Shown here: in pieces, positions 8,331 through 19,179 of the stretch
Position numbering within the stretch: the stretch's first letter is position 1
Layout of the letters: each line of letters opens with the position of its first letter
Assembly (NCBI RefSeq): GCF_018499575.1
Contig: NZ_JAHDAP010000001.1
Location: 930,001-994,000 of the forward strand
Reading direction: 5' to 3'
Length of the DNA stretch: 64,000 nt
Source of the DNA: Streptococcus infantis
GTDB taxonomy: Bacteria > Bacillota > Bacilli > Lactobacillales > Streptococcaceae
Notes under the pieces: generated by a model
Database searches by the model: none
Told to the model about the DNA's origin: nothing
Seen by the model: the letters and a program-made list of their open reading frames with translations, nothing else
Made by a program: the position numbers and the translations under genes

Positions 8331-9266
8331 ATGAAATCCTATCAAGAAGTCTACAAAATCTTAGCTAACGAAATAGATTATTTAAGTGGAGAAAAAATTG
8401 CTGAGACATTAAACCTCTCTCGCACCTCTGTTTGGAAGGCTATTCAGCGCCTCCAACAAGAAGGTTTAGAAATTGACAGCATCAAAAACCGTGGCTACAA
8501 ACTTCTTCATGGTGACCTAATCTTACCTCAAGAAATAGAAGCCAATAGCCCCATCTCAGTTCAATTTAAACCTATCACCAAATCAACCCAGAGTGATGCC
8601 AAGGAGGCCATGGAAACTGGTGCCAAAGGAGACACACTCTACCTATCAACAGGCCAAACGATGGGACGTGGTCGGTTCCAACGCCCCTACTATTCTCCAG
8701 AACAAGGTGGGATTTACATGTCTCTCCACCTCAAGCCAAATCTCTCTTATCTAGATTTACCAGCCTATACACTCTTGACTGCAGCTGCAATTTATAAGGC
8801 TGTTAAAAACCTTTGTCTGATTGATTTAGATATCAAGTGGGTGAACGATCTCTACCTAAATCAGAAAAAAGTAGCCGGTATCCTAACCGAGGCCATCACT
8901 TCTGTCGAAACCGGACTGGTCACAGATGTTATTATTGGGGTTGGTATCAACTTTTCTATCGCTAAATTCCCAAAAAATTTACAAGGGAAAGCTGGAAGTT
9001 TATTCTCTCAACACAGTCCAATCACTCGAAACGAACTGATTGCTGAAATCTGGAAATGTTTCTACGAAACAGATGTAGACGAACTGCTTTATCTCTATAA
9101 AAAACGCTCTATTGTTTTAGGAAAAGAAATTTCTTTTAAGAAAGATCAGCAGACAATCTCAGGAAAAGCATGCGATATTTCTGATCAGGGCCAACTACAG
9201 ATAGAATTAACTACTGGTGAAAAAATCTGGCTCAATAGTGGCGAAGTTTCGCTTAGTAAATGGTGA
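8331..9266 (+). CDS. birA: Biotin-protein ligase / biotin repressor BirA
   Basis: Joins biotin to the biotin carboxyl carrier protein and, in bifunctional forms, represses biotin uptake genes. The 311-residue protein has an N-terminal winged helix (EKIAETLNLSRTSVWKAIQRL), a central catalytic domain with the biotinyl-AMP loop GRGRFQRPYYS and the KWVNDLYLNQKKVAGIL motif holding the catalytic lysine, and a small C-terminal SH3-like domain. The ATG at 8331 is preferred over an upstream in-frame TTG because AGAAAGGG lies 6 nt before it. The DNA-binding domain suggests repressor function. It ends at a shared terminator with ackA. Confidence 0.93.
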   Translation: MKSYQEVYKILANEIDYLSGEKIAETLNLSRTSVWKAIQRLQQEGLEIDSIKNRGYKLLHGDLILPQEIEANSPISVQFKPITKSTQSDAKEAMETGAKGDTLYLSTGQTMGRGRFQRPYYSPEQGGIYMSLHLKPNLSYLDLPAYTLLTAAAIYKAVKNLCLIDLDIKWVNDLYLNQKKVAGILTEAITSVETGLVTDVIIGVGINFSIAKFPKNLQGKAGSLFSQHSPITRNELIAEIWKCFYETDVDELLYLYKKRSIVLGKEISFKKDQQTISGKACDISDQGQLQIELTTGEKIWLNSGEVSLSKW

Positions 9267-9283
9267 AGTGTTTTTGAAATATT

Positions 9284-9320
9284 AAAAAATCGACCTTCTC
9301 TAAAGAGAGGTCGATTTTTT
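9284..9320. terminator. Bidirectional terminator between birA and ackA
   Basis: AAAAAATCGACCT and AGGTCGATTTTTT form a long stem flanked by A and T tracts, usable from both strands. Confidence 0.9.
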
Positions 9321-9326
9321 GATCGT

Positions 9327-10517
9327 TTATTTTTTCAAACGTTCAACGTCACGAGCAATGACAAGTTCTTCATCAGTTGGGATAACAAGTACACGAATTT
9401 TTGCTGCATCTGTAGAGATATCTCCAGTTACTCCAAAGACATTCTTCTCTGGGTCCACATCACATCCGAACCAAGAGATTCCATTGATGACTTTCTCACG
9501 GACGAGCGTTGCGTTTTCTCCAACACCTGCAGTAAAGATGATGGCGTCTGCTCCGTTTAGAACTGCTACGTATTGTCCAATATATTTTTGAATACGGTCA
9601 ACATACATTTCAAAGGCAAGGATAGCATCGTGATTGCCTTCCTTCACACCATTTTGAACATCACGCATGTCACTCGATAAACCTGAAACGGCTTGAAGAC
9701 CAGATTCACGGTTTAGAATACGGCTAATATCCTCTGGAGTCTTGAAGTCTTCTGTATGCTCCATCAAGTAAGGAATGATAGCTGGGTCAATATCACCAGT
9801 TCTTGTTCCCATCATAACTCCAGCAAGTGGAGTGAATCCCATAGAAGTATCAATTGATTGACCTCCCTTGACAGCTGTGATAGAAGCACCGTTACCGATA
9901 TGGCAAGTGATCAATTTCAATTCTTCGAGTGGACGTCCCAAAACTTTTGCTGCTTCTTGGGCTACGTACTGGTGGCTTGTACCGTGTGCTCCATATTTAC
10001 GAACCTTATTTTCTGTATAGTACTTCGTTGGTAATGGATAACGGTATGCTTTTTCTGGCATTGTAGTGTGGAATGATGTATCAAAGACTGCTACACTTGT
10101 AATATCTGGCAACAATTCTTTGAAGGCACGAATACCCGCAGCGTTTGCAGGGTTGTGCAATGGTGCAAGAAGACCTAGTTCTTCAATTTTTTCTAAGACA
10201 TCGCCTTCAACTACTGTAGACTCTTTGAAGTATTCTCCACCTGCAACAACGCGGTGTCCAACACCAGTAATTTCATCATAAGATTTAATAATTTCAAAAC
10301 GAATCAGGTCATCAAGCAAGATTTTTACAGCCAAGGTGTGGTTTTCGATATCAAGAACTTGTTCTTCAGAACGACCATCAAACTTAACTGTTGACACAGA
10401 GTCCTTCAATCCGATTCGCTCAATCAAACCTTTTGCAAGTACCTTTTCTTCTGGCATTTGGTACAGTTGCCATTTCAAGCTAGAGCTTCCAGCGTTAATT
10501 GCAATGGTTTTTGTCAT
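9327..10517 (-). CDS. ackA: Acetate kinase
   Basis: Converts acetyl phosphate and ADP to acetate and ATP, the last step of the phosphotransacetylase-acetate kinase route. The 396-residue protein opens with [13 protein letters not shown] (phosphate loop), and shows the catalytic region [21 protein letters not shown] and HGTSHQYV, and the GNGASITAV and GVGENA nucleotide motifs. The start at 10517 is chosen over an upstream in-frame ATG because AAAGGGGA lies about 8 nt before it and the protein begins exactly at the family start. It lies downstream of a methyltransferase gene in the same direction, a pairing usual in streptococci. Confidence 0.96.
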   Translation of the reverse strand: MTKTIAINAGSSSLKWQLYQMPEEKVLAKGLIERIGLKDSVSTVKFDGRSEEQVLDIENHTLAVKILLDDLIRFEIIKSYDEITGVGHRVVAGGEYFKESTVVEGDVLEKIEELGLLAPLHNPANAAGIRAFKELLPDITSVAVFDTSFHTTMPEKAYRYPLPTKYYTENKVRKYGAHGTSHQYVAQEAAKVLGRPLEELKLITCHIGNGASITAVKGGQSIDTSMGFTPLAGVMMGTRTGDIDPAIIPYLMEHTEDFKTPEDISRILNRESGLQAVSGLSSDMRDVQNGVKEGNHDAILAFEMYVDRIQKYIGQYVAVLNGADAIIFTAGVGENATLVREKVINGISWFGCDVDPEKNVFGVTGDISTDAAKIRVLVIPTDEELVIARDVERLKK

Positions 10518-10567
10518 AAATTTATTCCCCTTTTTAAGCGTTTTCAACTATTATATCAAAATTTACA

Positions 10568-11521
10568 CTAGATTTCATGCCCTTGACACCAATTTTGAAA
10601 ATTTTCCTTAAATTCCATCAAAATTTCAGGGTCATGGAGACTGGTAAGTGGATAAACAAATGGTTCAAAGCCTTCTCCCGTCTTCTTTTGTAGGACAAAA
10701 ATGGTTTTAGACTGGGCTCCTTGAGCGAAAAGGTCCTCTGGTAAAGCTATGATAGCTACTAATTGAGCCTGGTCAATTAACCACGATTTCAAGAGGTCGC
10801 TCTGAGGACTCGTCAAGAGATTGCTAGGAGCTAGAAAAATCGCATAGCCTCCTGTTCTGAGATACTTGAGCGATTGTTCCATTAACAAATGATGGGCATA
10901 GGTATGTTCCCCCTCAGCTGCAACTTGGTAACGCGAAGCTATCTGATTATCTGGGTAGTAGCCAATAGGAAGGTCGCTCACAATGATATCACTTTCTTTT
11001 AATACTTGTGGACGTACCGCATCTCCTTGGACAAAGCCCATTTGAAGATCCATAACTTCCGCCATACTCGCAGCCAAATCAATTAAGAGATCATCAATCT
11101 CAATCCCTAGGTAGTCTACTTTTTTGTTCATAGTTGTCAACAAGCTAGCACCCAGGATTCCCATACCAGAGCCCAACTCTAATAGACTTAGCTCTTCTTC
11201 AGGCCAAAGTTCCTCAATCAAAAAAATTATCAAGTGACCAACCACATCCGGAGTGAACTGGTGATTGGCTTGAAGAGGTTCTGTTTGCGCTGCCTTCATT
11301 AACAAAAATTGATAGGTCCGTAACCACTCCTCCTTTCGAAGTGCCAATCGTTTTAGGGCCAGGTTATTTTTTTTGACTTGCTCTAGATTGGTTTGCCCAT
11401 CTAGATAAATCCCATTTTGTTCAATTAAGGCGTCATAAAAACTTGTTGCCAAATCGTTTTGGATGATTTGGACATTTTCTAGTAAATAGGTATATGCTTG
11501 TTCAATTTTTTCAAAATCCAT
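10568..11521 (-). CDS. Class I SAM-dependent methyltransferase (ComYH/YtxK-like)
   Basis: A 317-residue N6-DNA-methylase-like protein: a helical N-terminus of about 100 residues, the AdoMet motif LLELGSGMGILGA near residue 114, and the DLPIGYYPDNQ (NPPY-like) catalytic motif near 184. In many streptococci this gene closes the comG/comY transformation-pilus operon and precedes ackA. Here ackA is in place downstream but the gene upstream is pyrG, so the competence operon is not adjacent. Whether the protein methylates DNA, RNA or something else is unknown. A terminator after pyrG separates the two transcripts. Confidence 0.78.
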   Translation of the reverse strand: MDFEKIEQAYTYLLENVQIIQNDLATSFYDALIEQNGIYLDGQTNLEQVKKNNLALKRLALRKEEWLRTYQFLLMKAAQTEPLQANHQFTPDVVGHLIIFLIEELWPEEELSLLELGSGMGILGASLLTTMNKKVDYLGIEIDDLLIDLAASMAEVMDLQMGFVQGDAVRPQVLKESDIIVSDLPIGYYPDNQIASRYQVAAEGEHTYAHHLLMEQSLKYLRTGGYAIFLAPSNLLTSPQSDLLKSWLIDQAQLVAIIALPEDLFAQGAQSKTIFVLQKKTGEGFEPFVYPLTSLHDPEILMEFKENFQNWCQGHEI

Positions 11522-11582
11522 AATCTTATCTTACCAAATTCAGAGCTGATTTTCCAGATTTTCATAATACTGAAAACAAATT

Positions 11583-11612
11583 AAAAACCTCTGAGATGAC
11601 TCCCAAAGGTTC
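11583..11612 (-). terminator. Terminator of pyrG
   Basis: On the minus strand AACCTTTG and TCAGAGGTT form an imperfect stem followed by TTTTTAA, 9 nt past the stop. Confidence 0.75.
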
Positions 11613-11620
11613 TTTTATTT

Positions 11621-13240
<1,620 letters not shown>

Positions 13241-13342
13241 CTAAAATGTTCAAGATCCTGTTCACTAGAAGGGGAGATAGGAAACAAGACCTTCACCGAT
13301 AACTACAATCCAGGATGATCATTTACCTGGAAAAACAAAAAT

Positions 13343-13423
13343 AGCTCCCTAACAACTAGGGAGCTCCGACCTCCAAAAGAGGTGCCCGAACAATATCTTA
13401 CCCCAATTTGACTCATTTGTCAA
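13343..13423 (-). promoter_or_regulatory. pyrG promoter and CTP-sensing attenuator leader
   Basis: TTGACA (13418-13423), 17-nt spacer, TAAGAT (13395-13400); eight bases on, the predicted transcript starts with GGGC (13387-13384). A 9-bp terminator stem, AGCTCCCTA/TAGGGAGCT (13343-13365), followed by a T-rich run to 13331, ends 155 nt before pyrG coding. In Bacillus and Lactococcus, low CTP makes polymerase stutter at GGGC, adding extra G residues that pair with the C/U-rich 5' half of the terminator and prevent termination. The start sequence, the CUCCC target and the terminator are all present here. A small ACCTC/GAGGT hairpin sits between them. Confidence 0.85.
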
Positions 13424-13465
13424 ATATCACTCTTTGCTAGATTTAGAGTTCTCCTGCAGAAAAGA

Positions 13466-13495
13466 AAAACAACAAGGAAATTTCCTTGTTGTTTT
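13466..13495 (-). terminator. Terminator of rpoE
   Basis: AAAACAACAAGGAAA with TTTCCTTGTTGTTTT is a perfect palindrome with flanking A/T tracts, immediately past the stop; it could work in both directions. Confidence 0.9.
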
Positions 13496-13498
13496 ATA

Positions 13499-14074
13499 TT
13501 ATTCTTCCTCTTCCTCAGAATCTTCGTCGTCTTCTTCAACAAGATCGACATCTTCCCCAAGATCGTCTGGTGCAATTTCGTTGATTTCAGCGTCGTAGGC
13601 TTCTACTTCGTTCTTCTCATCGTCTGGATTTTCATCATCGTAAGAAAGAGCTGGATCTTCTTCGTAGGCATCTTCGTCTTCAGGATCATCTGCACCATAA
13701 TCAATGGCATCCGTATCTCCGTCCATAAAGGCATTAACACGTTTTTTCTTAGCCTTAGGTGCTACTTCTTCATCGTCACTTTCTTCAAGTGCAATGATTT
13801 CTTCGTCAATTTCATCTACTCCATACCATGAACGAAGGCCCCATTTGTTATCTCCAAGAGAGATAAAGCTACCATCAAAGTTCAACTCTGTATAGAACAA
13901 AGGTAGGGCTTCGCGAATATCGCTATTAGAGGTACCAAGATAGTTTTGGATTTCATTAACTAAATCGCTAAAATGCATCTCGTGATCGCGACCACGTTGT
14001 TCCAAGATGGCACGAGCCACCTCAATCATAGATAGTTCACTTTTTTCTTGCCCAGCAAATACTTCTAATTCCAA
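13499..14074 (-). CDS. rpoE: RNA polymerase delta subunit
   Basis: The Gram-positive delta factor, which binds core polymerase and promotes its release and promoter selectivity. It has a folded HARE-HTH domain (about residues 1-95, with [11 protein letters not shown] near its end) and a disordered, very acidic tail rich in Asp and Glu to residue 191. The start is set at TTG 14074 because GAGGAG lies 7 nt upstream and the encoded protein then begins [12 protein letters not shown] as in related streptococci; the ATG 15 nt upstream overlaps that ribosome site and has none of its own. Confidence 0.93.
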   Translation of the reverse strand: MELEVFAGQEKSELSMIEVARAILEQRGRDHEMHFSDLVNEIQNYLGTSNSDIREALPLFYTELNFDGSFISLGDNKWGLRSWYGVDEIDEEIIALEESDDEEVAPKAKKKRVNAFMDGDTDAIDYGADDPEDEDAYEEDPALSYDDENPDDEKNEVEAYDAEINEIAPDDLGEDVDLVEEDDEDSEEEEE

Positions 14075-14216
14075 AGTGTTTCTCCTCATTTTTTACTACT
14101 AACGCCAAAGCATACAAACTCTGGTCTCATTTTATCATGTACTCTTTATTGTACGATAATTTTCTTTATTAGTCAAAGGTTTAGAAGAAATTCATGTGAA
14201 ATATTTCAGCTAATTA

Positions 14217-14321
14217 ATACTCAATGAAAATCAAAGAGCAAACTAGGAAGCTAGCCACAGGCTGTACTTGAGTACGGCAAGGCGACGCTGACGTGGTTTG
14301 AATTTGATTTTCGAAGAGTAT
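14217..14321 (-). repeat. BOX element (boxA-boxC, no boxB)
   Basis: The right part (14273-14320) carries the boxA core GGCAAGGCGACGCTGACG, the sequence used for BOX-PCR typing, and ends TTTTCGAAGAGTAT. The left part (14217-14264) is boxC, ATACTCAATGAAAATCAAAG onward. The ends are inverted repeats (ATACTC/GAGTAT), so the transcript would fold into a long hairpin. No central boxB is present. BOX elements are typical of S. pneumoniae and near relatives. The rest of the 283-bp gap upstream of rpoE holds only AT-rich DNA. Confidence 0.92.
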
Positions 14322-14357
14322 ATAAGACCTGGGAGATACACTCACAGGTCCGCTACT

Positions 14358-15557
14358 TTATTTATAGCTTAAAGCTCGTTTAAAGGTTTTCCAGACACCT
14401 AGATCATCTGTTTGGAGGACTAGGCTGGCATACATCCGTCCTATAAAGGCTGTTGCCGTTACGGCGAATACAACTGTTATTGCAAGCGAAATCCATGCTT
14501 CTAAACTAGTTGCATAACCATTAATAGCTCTGAAAGGCATAAAGAAGGTTGAGATGAATGGGATATAAGATCCAATTTTCAAAATCAAATTGTCTCCTGC
14601 AGCGCCTAGGGCAGTAACGCCAACAAAACCAGCTATTATCAAAATCATCAACGGAGATAAGGCCTTTCCTGCATCTTCAGGGCGGGAAACCATAGAACCC
14701 AGAAAGGCTGCCAAGACCACATACATAAAGAGACTGACCAAGACAAACAACAAGGTATTGACCGAAAAAGCTTCTCCCAAGTGGCTTAGAATACCTGAAT
14801 TGGCCAAGATAGGCATATCTTTAAAGAATAAAATTGCTCCAAGTCCGCCTACAACATAAATACCAATATGAGTCAAAATGACAAGAAGCAAGGCAATCAT
14901 ACGTGCGTAAAAGTAGTGACTAGCACGAATACTTGAGAAGACCACTTCCATAATTTTTGTCCCTTTTTCACTGGCTACCTCTTGAGCAGTGACACTGGCA
15001 TAAGTAATCAAGATCATATAAAGGAAGAAGCCCAGTCCAGCCGCCGCAAAGGTTTGTACCATCTTTTTACTTTCCTTAGCTTCATCAATCTGCTCTGTGA
15101 ATTGAATCGTTTGTGCCAAGTGTTGTTCCTGTTCCTGGGATAAATGCGCCTCCGAACGATTGAGTTGGTATTGGAGCTCATTCAACTTAGTTGTCACAGC
15201 TAACTTTATACCACTTTCAAGTGAGGTTTCACCGTGATAGACTGCCTTGAGGACACTACCTTCTTGGTCAATCGTTAGATAGCCCTTGATTTTTTCATCC
15301 TTGACAGCTTCTTGGGCGCTTGCTTCATCCTTATAGTCAAAATTAATGCCATTGGTCGATTTAAGACTCTCTGTGACAGCAGGCACCGAACTAACTACTG
15401 CCACCTTATTATTCTGAGCCAGAGAGGAACCTTGGAGATAGCCAATTCCGCCAGACAAGCCTATAAAGAGAAAAGGCGAGATTACCATAAAGAAGAAACT
15501 CCAGGATTTGACATGACGTAGATAAGTTTCTTTGATTACAACCAACATATTTCTCAT
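14358..15557 (-). CDS. ABC-2 type exporter permease (NatB-like)
   Basis: A 399-residue membrane protein: one N-terminal helix (about 20-40), a large outer domain to about residue 175, then five to six helices (roughly 176-200, 220-245, 270-295, 300-325, 350-375). This is the NatB/ABC2_membrane_3 layout of exporters for sodium ions, peptides or drugs. It overlaps the upstream ATPase gene by 4 nt, so the two form one operon. Substrate is not evident. A possible weak terminator hairpin (ACCTG/CAGGT) lies at 14327-14351. Confidence 0.82.
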   Translation of the reverse strand: MRNMLVVIKETYLRHVKSWSFFFMVISPFLFIGLSGGIGYLQGSSLAQNNKVAVVSSVPAVTESLKSTNGINFDYKDEASAQEAVKDEKIKGYLTIDQEGSVLKAVYHGETSLESGIKLAVTTKLNELQYQLNRSEAHLSQEQEQHLAQTIQFTEQIDEAKESKKMVQTFAAAGLGFFLYMILITYASVTAQEVASEKGTKIMEVVFSSIRASHYFYARMIALLLVILTHIGIYVVGGLGAILFFKDMPILANSGILSHLGEAFSVNTLLFVLVSLFMYVVLAAFLGSMVSRPEDAGKALSPLMILIIAGFVGVTALGAAGDNLILKIGSYIPFISTFFMPFRAINGYATSLEAWISLAITVVFAVTATAFIGRMYASLVLQTDDLGVWKTFKRALSYK

Positions 15558-16447
15558 ACTTCCACCCCTGATTCTAGTTTAAAGATTTCATCAATTGTCG
15601 GAGCTTGCTGGTCAAAGGTCGCAATATAGTGTCCTTGAGTCAAGATAGCAAAGAGCTCTTGTCCAGCATTCTCATCATCTAGGATGAGCTTCCAAATCCC
15701 CTGCTTGGTTAAGCTAGCATGAATGACATGTGGGAGTTTTTCCAAGTCTTCCTGACTCTTTTCACTTGCAACAAAGAGTCGCGTTTTGCCGTATTGATTA
15801 CGAACATCTTGGACTGGTCCATGCAAGACGACACGCCCATCACGAATCATAAGGATATCATCACATAGCTCTTCGACATTAGTCATGACATGATCTGAAA
15901 AAATAATGGTTGCACCACGTTCTTTTTCTTTCAGGATAACCTGCTTAAGCAATTCGGTATTGACTGGATCCAAACCACTGAAGGGTTCATCAAGGATAAT
16001 CAAATCTGGTTCATGCATTAAAGTAATAATCAGCTGGATTTTTTGTTGATTCCCTTTTGAGAGGCTCTTAATCTTGTCTGTCAATTTTCCCTTTACTTCC
16101 AGCTTCTCCATCCATTGAGGAAGTTTTTCTTTGACTTCTTTTGCATCCATGCCTTTTAGGGTTGCCAAATAACGCACTTGTTCAAGAACTGTCAACTTAG
16201 GCATGAGACTACGTTCTTCTGGTAGATAACCAATCCGAGCATAGGTTTCCTGACGAATTGCCTGGCCATCAAACTGTATCTCACCTTGATACTCTAAAAA
16301 TTTCAAAATACTATGGAAAATAGTGGTCTTTCCTGCTCCATTTTTTCCAACTAGACCTAAAATACGCCCTGGGCGTGCTTGGAAATCTATACCAAATAGA
16401 ACTTGTTTAGGACCAAAACTTTTTTCAAGATTGCGGACTTCTAACAT
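15554..16447 (-). CDS. ABC exporter ATP-binding protein (NatA-like)
   Basis: The 297-residue ATPase partner of the adjacent permease. Walker A is GLVGKNGAGKTT (about 31-42), the signature is LSKGNQQKIQ (about 130-139), Walker B is LIILDEPFSGLDP, and the switch His is in FSDHVM. The C-terminal 90 residues form the extra domain seen in NatA-like proteins. The ATG at 16447 is chosen over one 18 nt upstream because AGGAGG lies 6 nt before it. Homologous pairs export sodium, antibiotics or peptides; none is indicated here. Confidence 0.88.
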   Translation of the reverse strand: MLEVRNLEKSFGPKQVLFGIDFQARPGRILGLVGKNGAGKTTIFHSILKFLEYQGEIQFDGQAIRQETYARIGYLPEERSLMPKLTVLEQVRYLATLKGMDAKEVKEKLPQWMEKLEVKGKLTDKIKSLSKGNQQKIQLIITLMHEPDLIILDEPFSGLDPVNTELLKQVILKEKERGATIIFSDHVMTNVEELCDDILMIRDGRVVLHGPVQDVRNQYGKTRLFVASEKSQEDLEKLPHVIHASLTKQGIWKLILDDENAGQELFAILTQGHYIATFDQQAPTIDEIFKLESGVEV

Positions 16448-16608
16448 ATGCCACCTCCTACTCATCTTACCCTCATTATACTCCTTTTTTTAGCCATTAC
16501 AAGGATTTATGTACATTTTTATTAGTAGAATTTACTAGGAATTTTTTATCTCAAAACGAATCAGATTCAACCTTATTCTTCTTTCCAATATTAGGCATTT
16601 ACAAAAAT

Positions 16609-16636
16609 AAAAAAACCATCCCTAGGGATGGTTTTT
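16609..16636 (-). terminator. Terminator of pheT
   Basis: AAAAACCATCCC/GGGATGGTTTTT, an almost uninterrupted stem with A and T tracts on either side, 7 nt past the stop. Confidence 0.88.
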
Positions 16637-16642
16637 AGGTTT

Positions 16643-19048
16643 TTAGCGTACTTCCGCATGGACTTTTTCTTCAAGTGATGCTTGAATTTTTTCCATGTAG
16701 CGTGCGACTTCTTCGTCAGTCAAGCTATCTTCTGGATTTTGGAAGGTCAAGCTATAAGCCATAGACTTCATACCAAGACCTAGTTTTTCACCTGAGAAGA
16801 CGTCAAAGAGTTTAATGTCTGTCAAGCGTTTCACACCCGCAGCTTTGATGGCATCAACTACATCTTGGTGAGTGACTTCAGCTTTGAGGAGAAGGGCGAT
16901 ATCACGACTCACCGCTGGGAACTTGGTAATTTCCACAAATGGAGCAGCTGGTTGAAGGGCTGCTTCGATAGCTGAAAGGTTAAGCTCAGCTACATAAGTC
17001 TCTGGAATATCATAAGCCTTGGCCGTAACTGGATGCACTTGACCGAGGAAACCAAGAACTTGGTCACCGAGTGAAATCAAGGCTGTACGTCCTGGGTGGA
17101 GGCTCTTAATTTCTTGCGTTGCTGTATAAGTCACCTCAAGACCCAAGCGAGCAAAGAGGGCTTCCAAAATTCCCTTGGCATAGAAGAAATCAACAGGGAC
17201 TGCTGGTGTTTGGAAGTCTTTTTCAGCAACTAAACCAGTCAATGCAAAAGCAAAGCTGTTGATTTCGTTTGGCAAGTCCTCCTTTGGATTACCCGTTTGC
17301 TCGAAGACTTTTCCGATCTCGTAGAGAGCCAAGTCTTTGTTCTTACGAGCTACGTTGTAGGCAACTGTATCCAAAATACCTGAAACCATATTTTGACGGA
17401 GGACTGAACGGTCCACGGTCATTGGCCACATAAGTTCTGTCAAATGACTTGGTTGAACAGTGAACTCAACCGCTTTTTCAGGAGTTGTCAGAGCGTAGGT
17501 GATGATTTCAGTCAATCCAGCACCTTCAGCAATGGTGCGAACTTTACGACGTAATTTTTGAGTCGCAGTCAATTCACCGGCTGTCCCATCATCTTTTGGA
17601 AGACTAGTTGGCAAGCGGTCATAACCATAGATACGAGCGATTTCTTCAAAGAGATCCGCCTCGATAGTGATATCCCAACGGCGACGTGGCACGCTGACAG
17701 TAAAGCTTTCAGCATTTCCAGAAAGACCAAATCCAAGACGACGGAAGACATCTTCTACATCAGCGTATGAAAGCTCCGTACCAAGGACACGGTTAACGTC
17801 TGCAAGGGTTGAAGAAACTTCTACATCAGAAGTATCCAACTGTCCTGCTGAAACGATACCTTTACGAACAGTCGCACCGGCCAATTCAGCAATCATGCTC
17901 GCTGCCGCATCAAGGGCTTCATTAACGGTTGCCACATTGATACCTTTTTCAAAGCGAGAAGAAGACTCTGAACGAAGGTTGAGGCGACCGCTAGTCTTAC
18001 GGATTGATTTGCCATTGAAGACAGCTGCTTCAAGAACAACACGAGTAGATTTTTCAGAGATTTCTGTAGCCTGACCACCCATAACACCTGCAAGGGCTAC
18101 TGGTTTGTCAGCAACAGTGATGACTAAGTCAGTTGCTTCCAAGTCACGTTCTTCCCCATCCAAGGTCACCAATTTTTCACCAGCACGCGCTTCACGCACA
18201 CGGATATCAGATCCTTCAAAGGTATCCAAGTCGAAGGCATGCATGGGTTGACCAAAGTAGAGCAAGATATAGTTGGTCACGTCTACCACGTTATTGATTG
18301 GACGAATACCCTCATTCATGAGGAGGTTTTGCAACCATTGTGGACTTGGTGCGATGGTCACATTGTCCAAGATACGAGCTGCATAGTATGGTGCCTTATC
18401 TGTGTCAATGCTGACAGAAAGAGCATCTGCTGCAGCTTCAGTAGTTTCTGTTAAAGTAAATTCTTTAAAGGTGACTGCCTTGTCATAGATGGCTGCTACT
18501 TCGTACGCAACCCCACGCATAGAAAGGGCATCTGCACGGTTTGGTGTGATTGAAAGTTCGATGATTTCATCATCCAAGTCGAGATATGAGAATACTTCCT
18601 CACCTGGAACAGCATCATCTGGCAAGATTTGGATGCCATCAGCAAATTCCTTTGGTACAACGGAGTCAGAAATTCCCAACTCACCAAGTGAACAGATCAT
18701 CCCTAGTGACTCTAAGCCACGGATTTTCCCTTTTTTGATTTTGTAGTTATCCGCGATGCGAGCACCCGGAAGAGCTACCATAACCTTGATGCCTGTACGC
18801 ACATTTGGTGCTCCACAGACGATTTGGCGGGCTTCTTCTTCACCCACATTGACTTGACAGACATGCAAGTGTGTTTCTGGCACATCTTCGCAAGACAAGA
18901 CTTCTCCGACGACAATTTTTGAGAGACCGGCAGCTGGCGATTCCACACCTTCTACTTCAATCCCTGTGGTTGACATTTTTTCAGCCAACTCTTGTGATGG
19001 CACATCAATGTCCACCAATTCTTTTAACCATTTGTATGATACTAACAT
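16643..19048 (-). CDS. pheT: Phenylalanyl-tRNA synthetase beta subunit
   Basis: The large subunit of the alpha2-beta2 enzyme that charges tRNA-Phe and edits mischarged tyrosine. The 801 residues include an N-terminal OB-fold tRNA-binding domain (about 40-150), the B3/B4 editing domain (about 200-400), B5 domains, a catalytically inactive synthetase-like core and a C-terminal anticodon-binding FDX-ACB domain (about 705-800). It follows pheS by 131 nt of AT-rich DNA. In pneumococcus, as I recall, a GNAT acetyltransferase gene lies between the two; none is here. Confidence 0.96.
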   Translation of the reverse strand: MLVSYKWLKELVDIDVPSQELAEKMSTTGIEVEGVESPAAGLSKIVVGEVLSCEDVPETHLHVCQVNVGEEEARQIVCGAPNVRTGIKVMVALPGARIADNYKIKKGKIRGLESLGMICSLGELGISDSVVPKEFADGIQILPDDAVPGEEVFSYLDLDDEIIELSITPNRADALSMRGVAYEVAAIYDKAVTFKEFTLTETTEAAADALSVSIDTDKAPYYAARILDNVTIAPSPQWLQNLLMNEGIRPINNVVDVTNYILLYFGQPMHAFDLDTFEGSDIRVREARAGEKLVTLDGEERDLEATDLVITVADKPVALAGVMGGQATEISEKSTRVVLEAAVFNGKSIRKTSGRLNLRSESSSRFEKGINVATVNEALDAAASMIAELAGATVRKGIVSAGQLDTSDVEVSSTLADVNRVLGTELSYADVEDVFRRLGFGLSGNAESFTVSVPRRRWDITIEADLFEEIARIYGYDRLPTSLPKDDGTAGELTATQKLRRKVRTIAEGAGLTEIITYALTTPEKAVEFTVQPSHLTELMWPMTVDRSVLRQNMVSGILDTVAYNVARKNKDLALYEIGKVFEQTGNPKEDLPNEINSFAFALTGLVAEKDFQTPAVPVDFFYAKGILEALFARLGLEVTYTATQEIKSLHPGRTALISLGDQVLGFLGQVHPVTAKAYDIPETYVAELNLSAIEAALQPAAPFVEITKFPAVSRDIALLLKAEVTHQDVVDAIKAAGVKRLTDIKLFDVFSGEKLGLGMKSMAYSLTFQNPEDSLTDEEVARYMEKIQASLEEKVHAEVR

Positions 19049-19179
19049 AATTCTGATTGTAAGGTCCCACCAAGCAAGACCTTTTCAATTCCTTTCTTTT
19101 TCTTCGAGTCAGTCATTTCTATTTCTATACCATGTGAAAACAAGAACGACTGTTTAGGATTGTGTTTCAGGTTTCAATC

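Noticed and set aside
13501..13700. Repetitive GAA/GAC-type codons resembling a simple repeat
   Set aside because: These encode the acidic tail of the RNA polymerase delta subunit and are not a DNA repeat.
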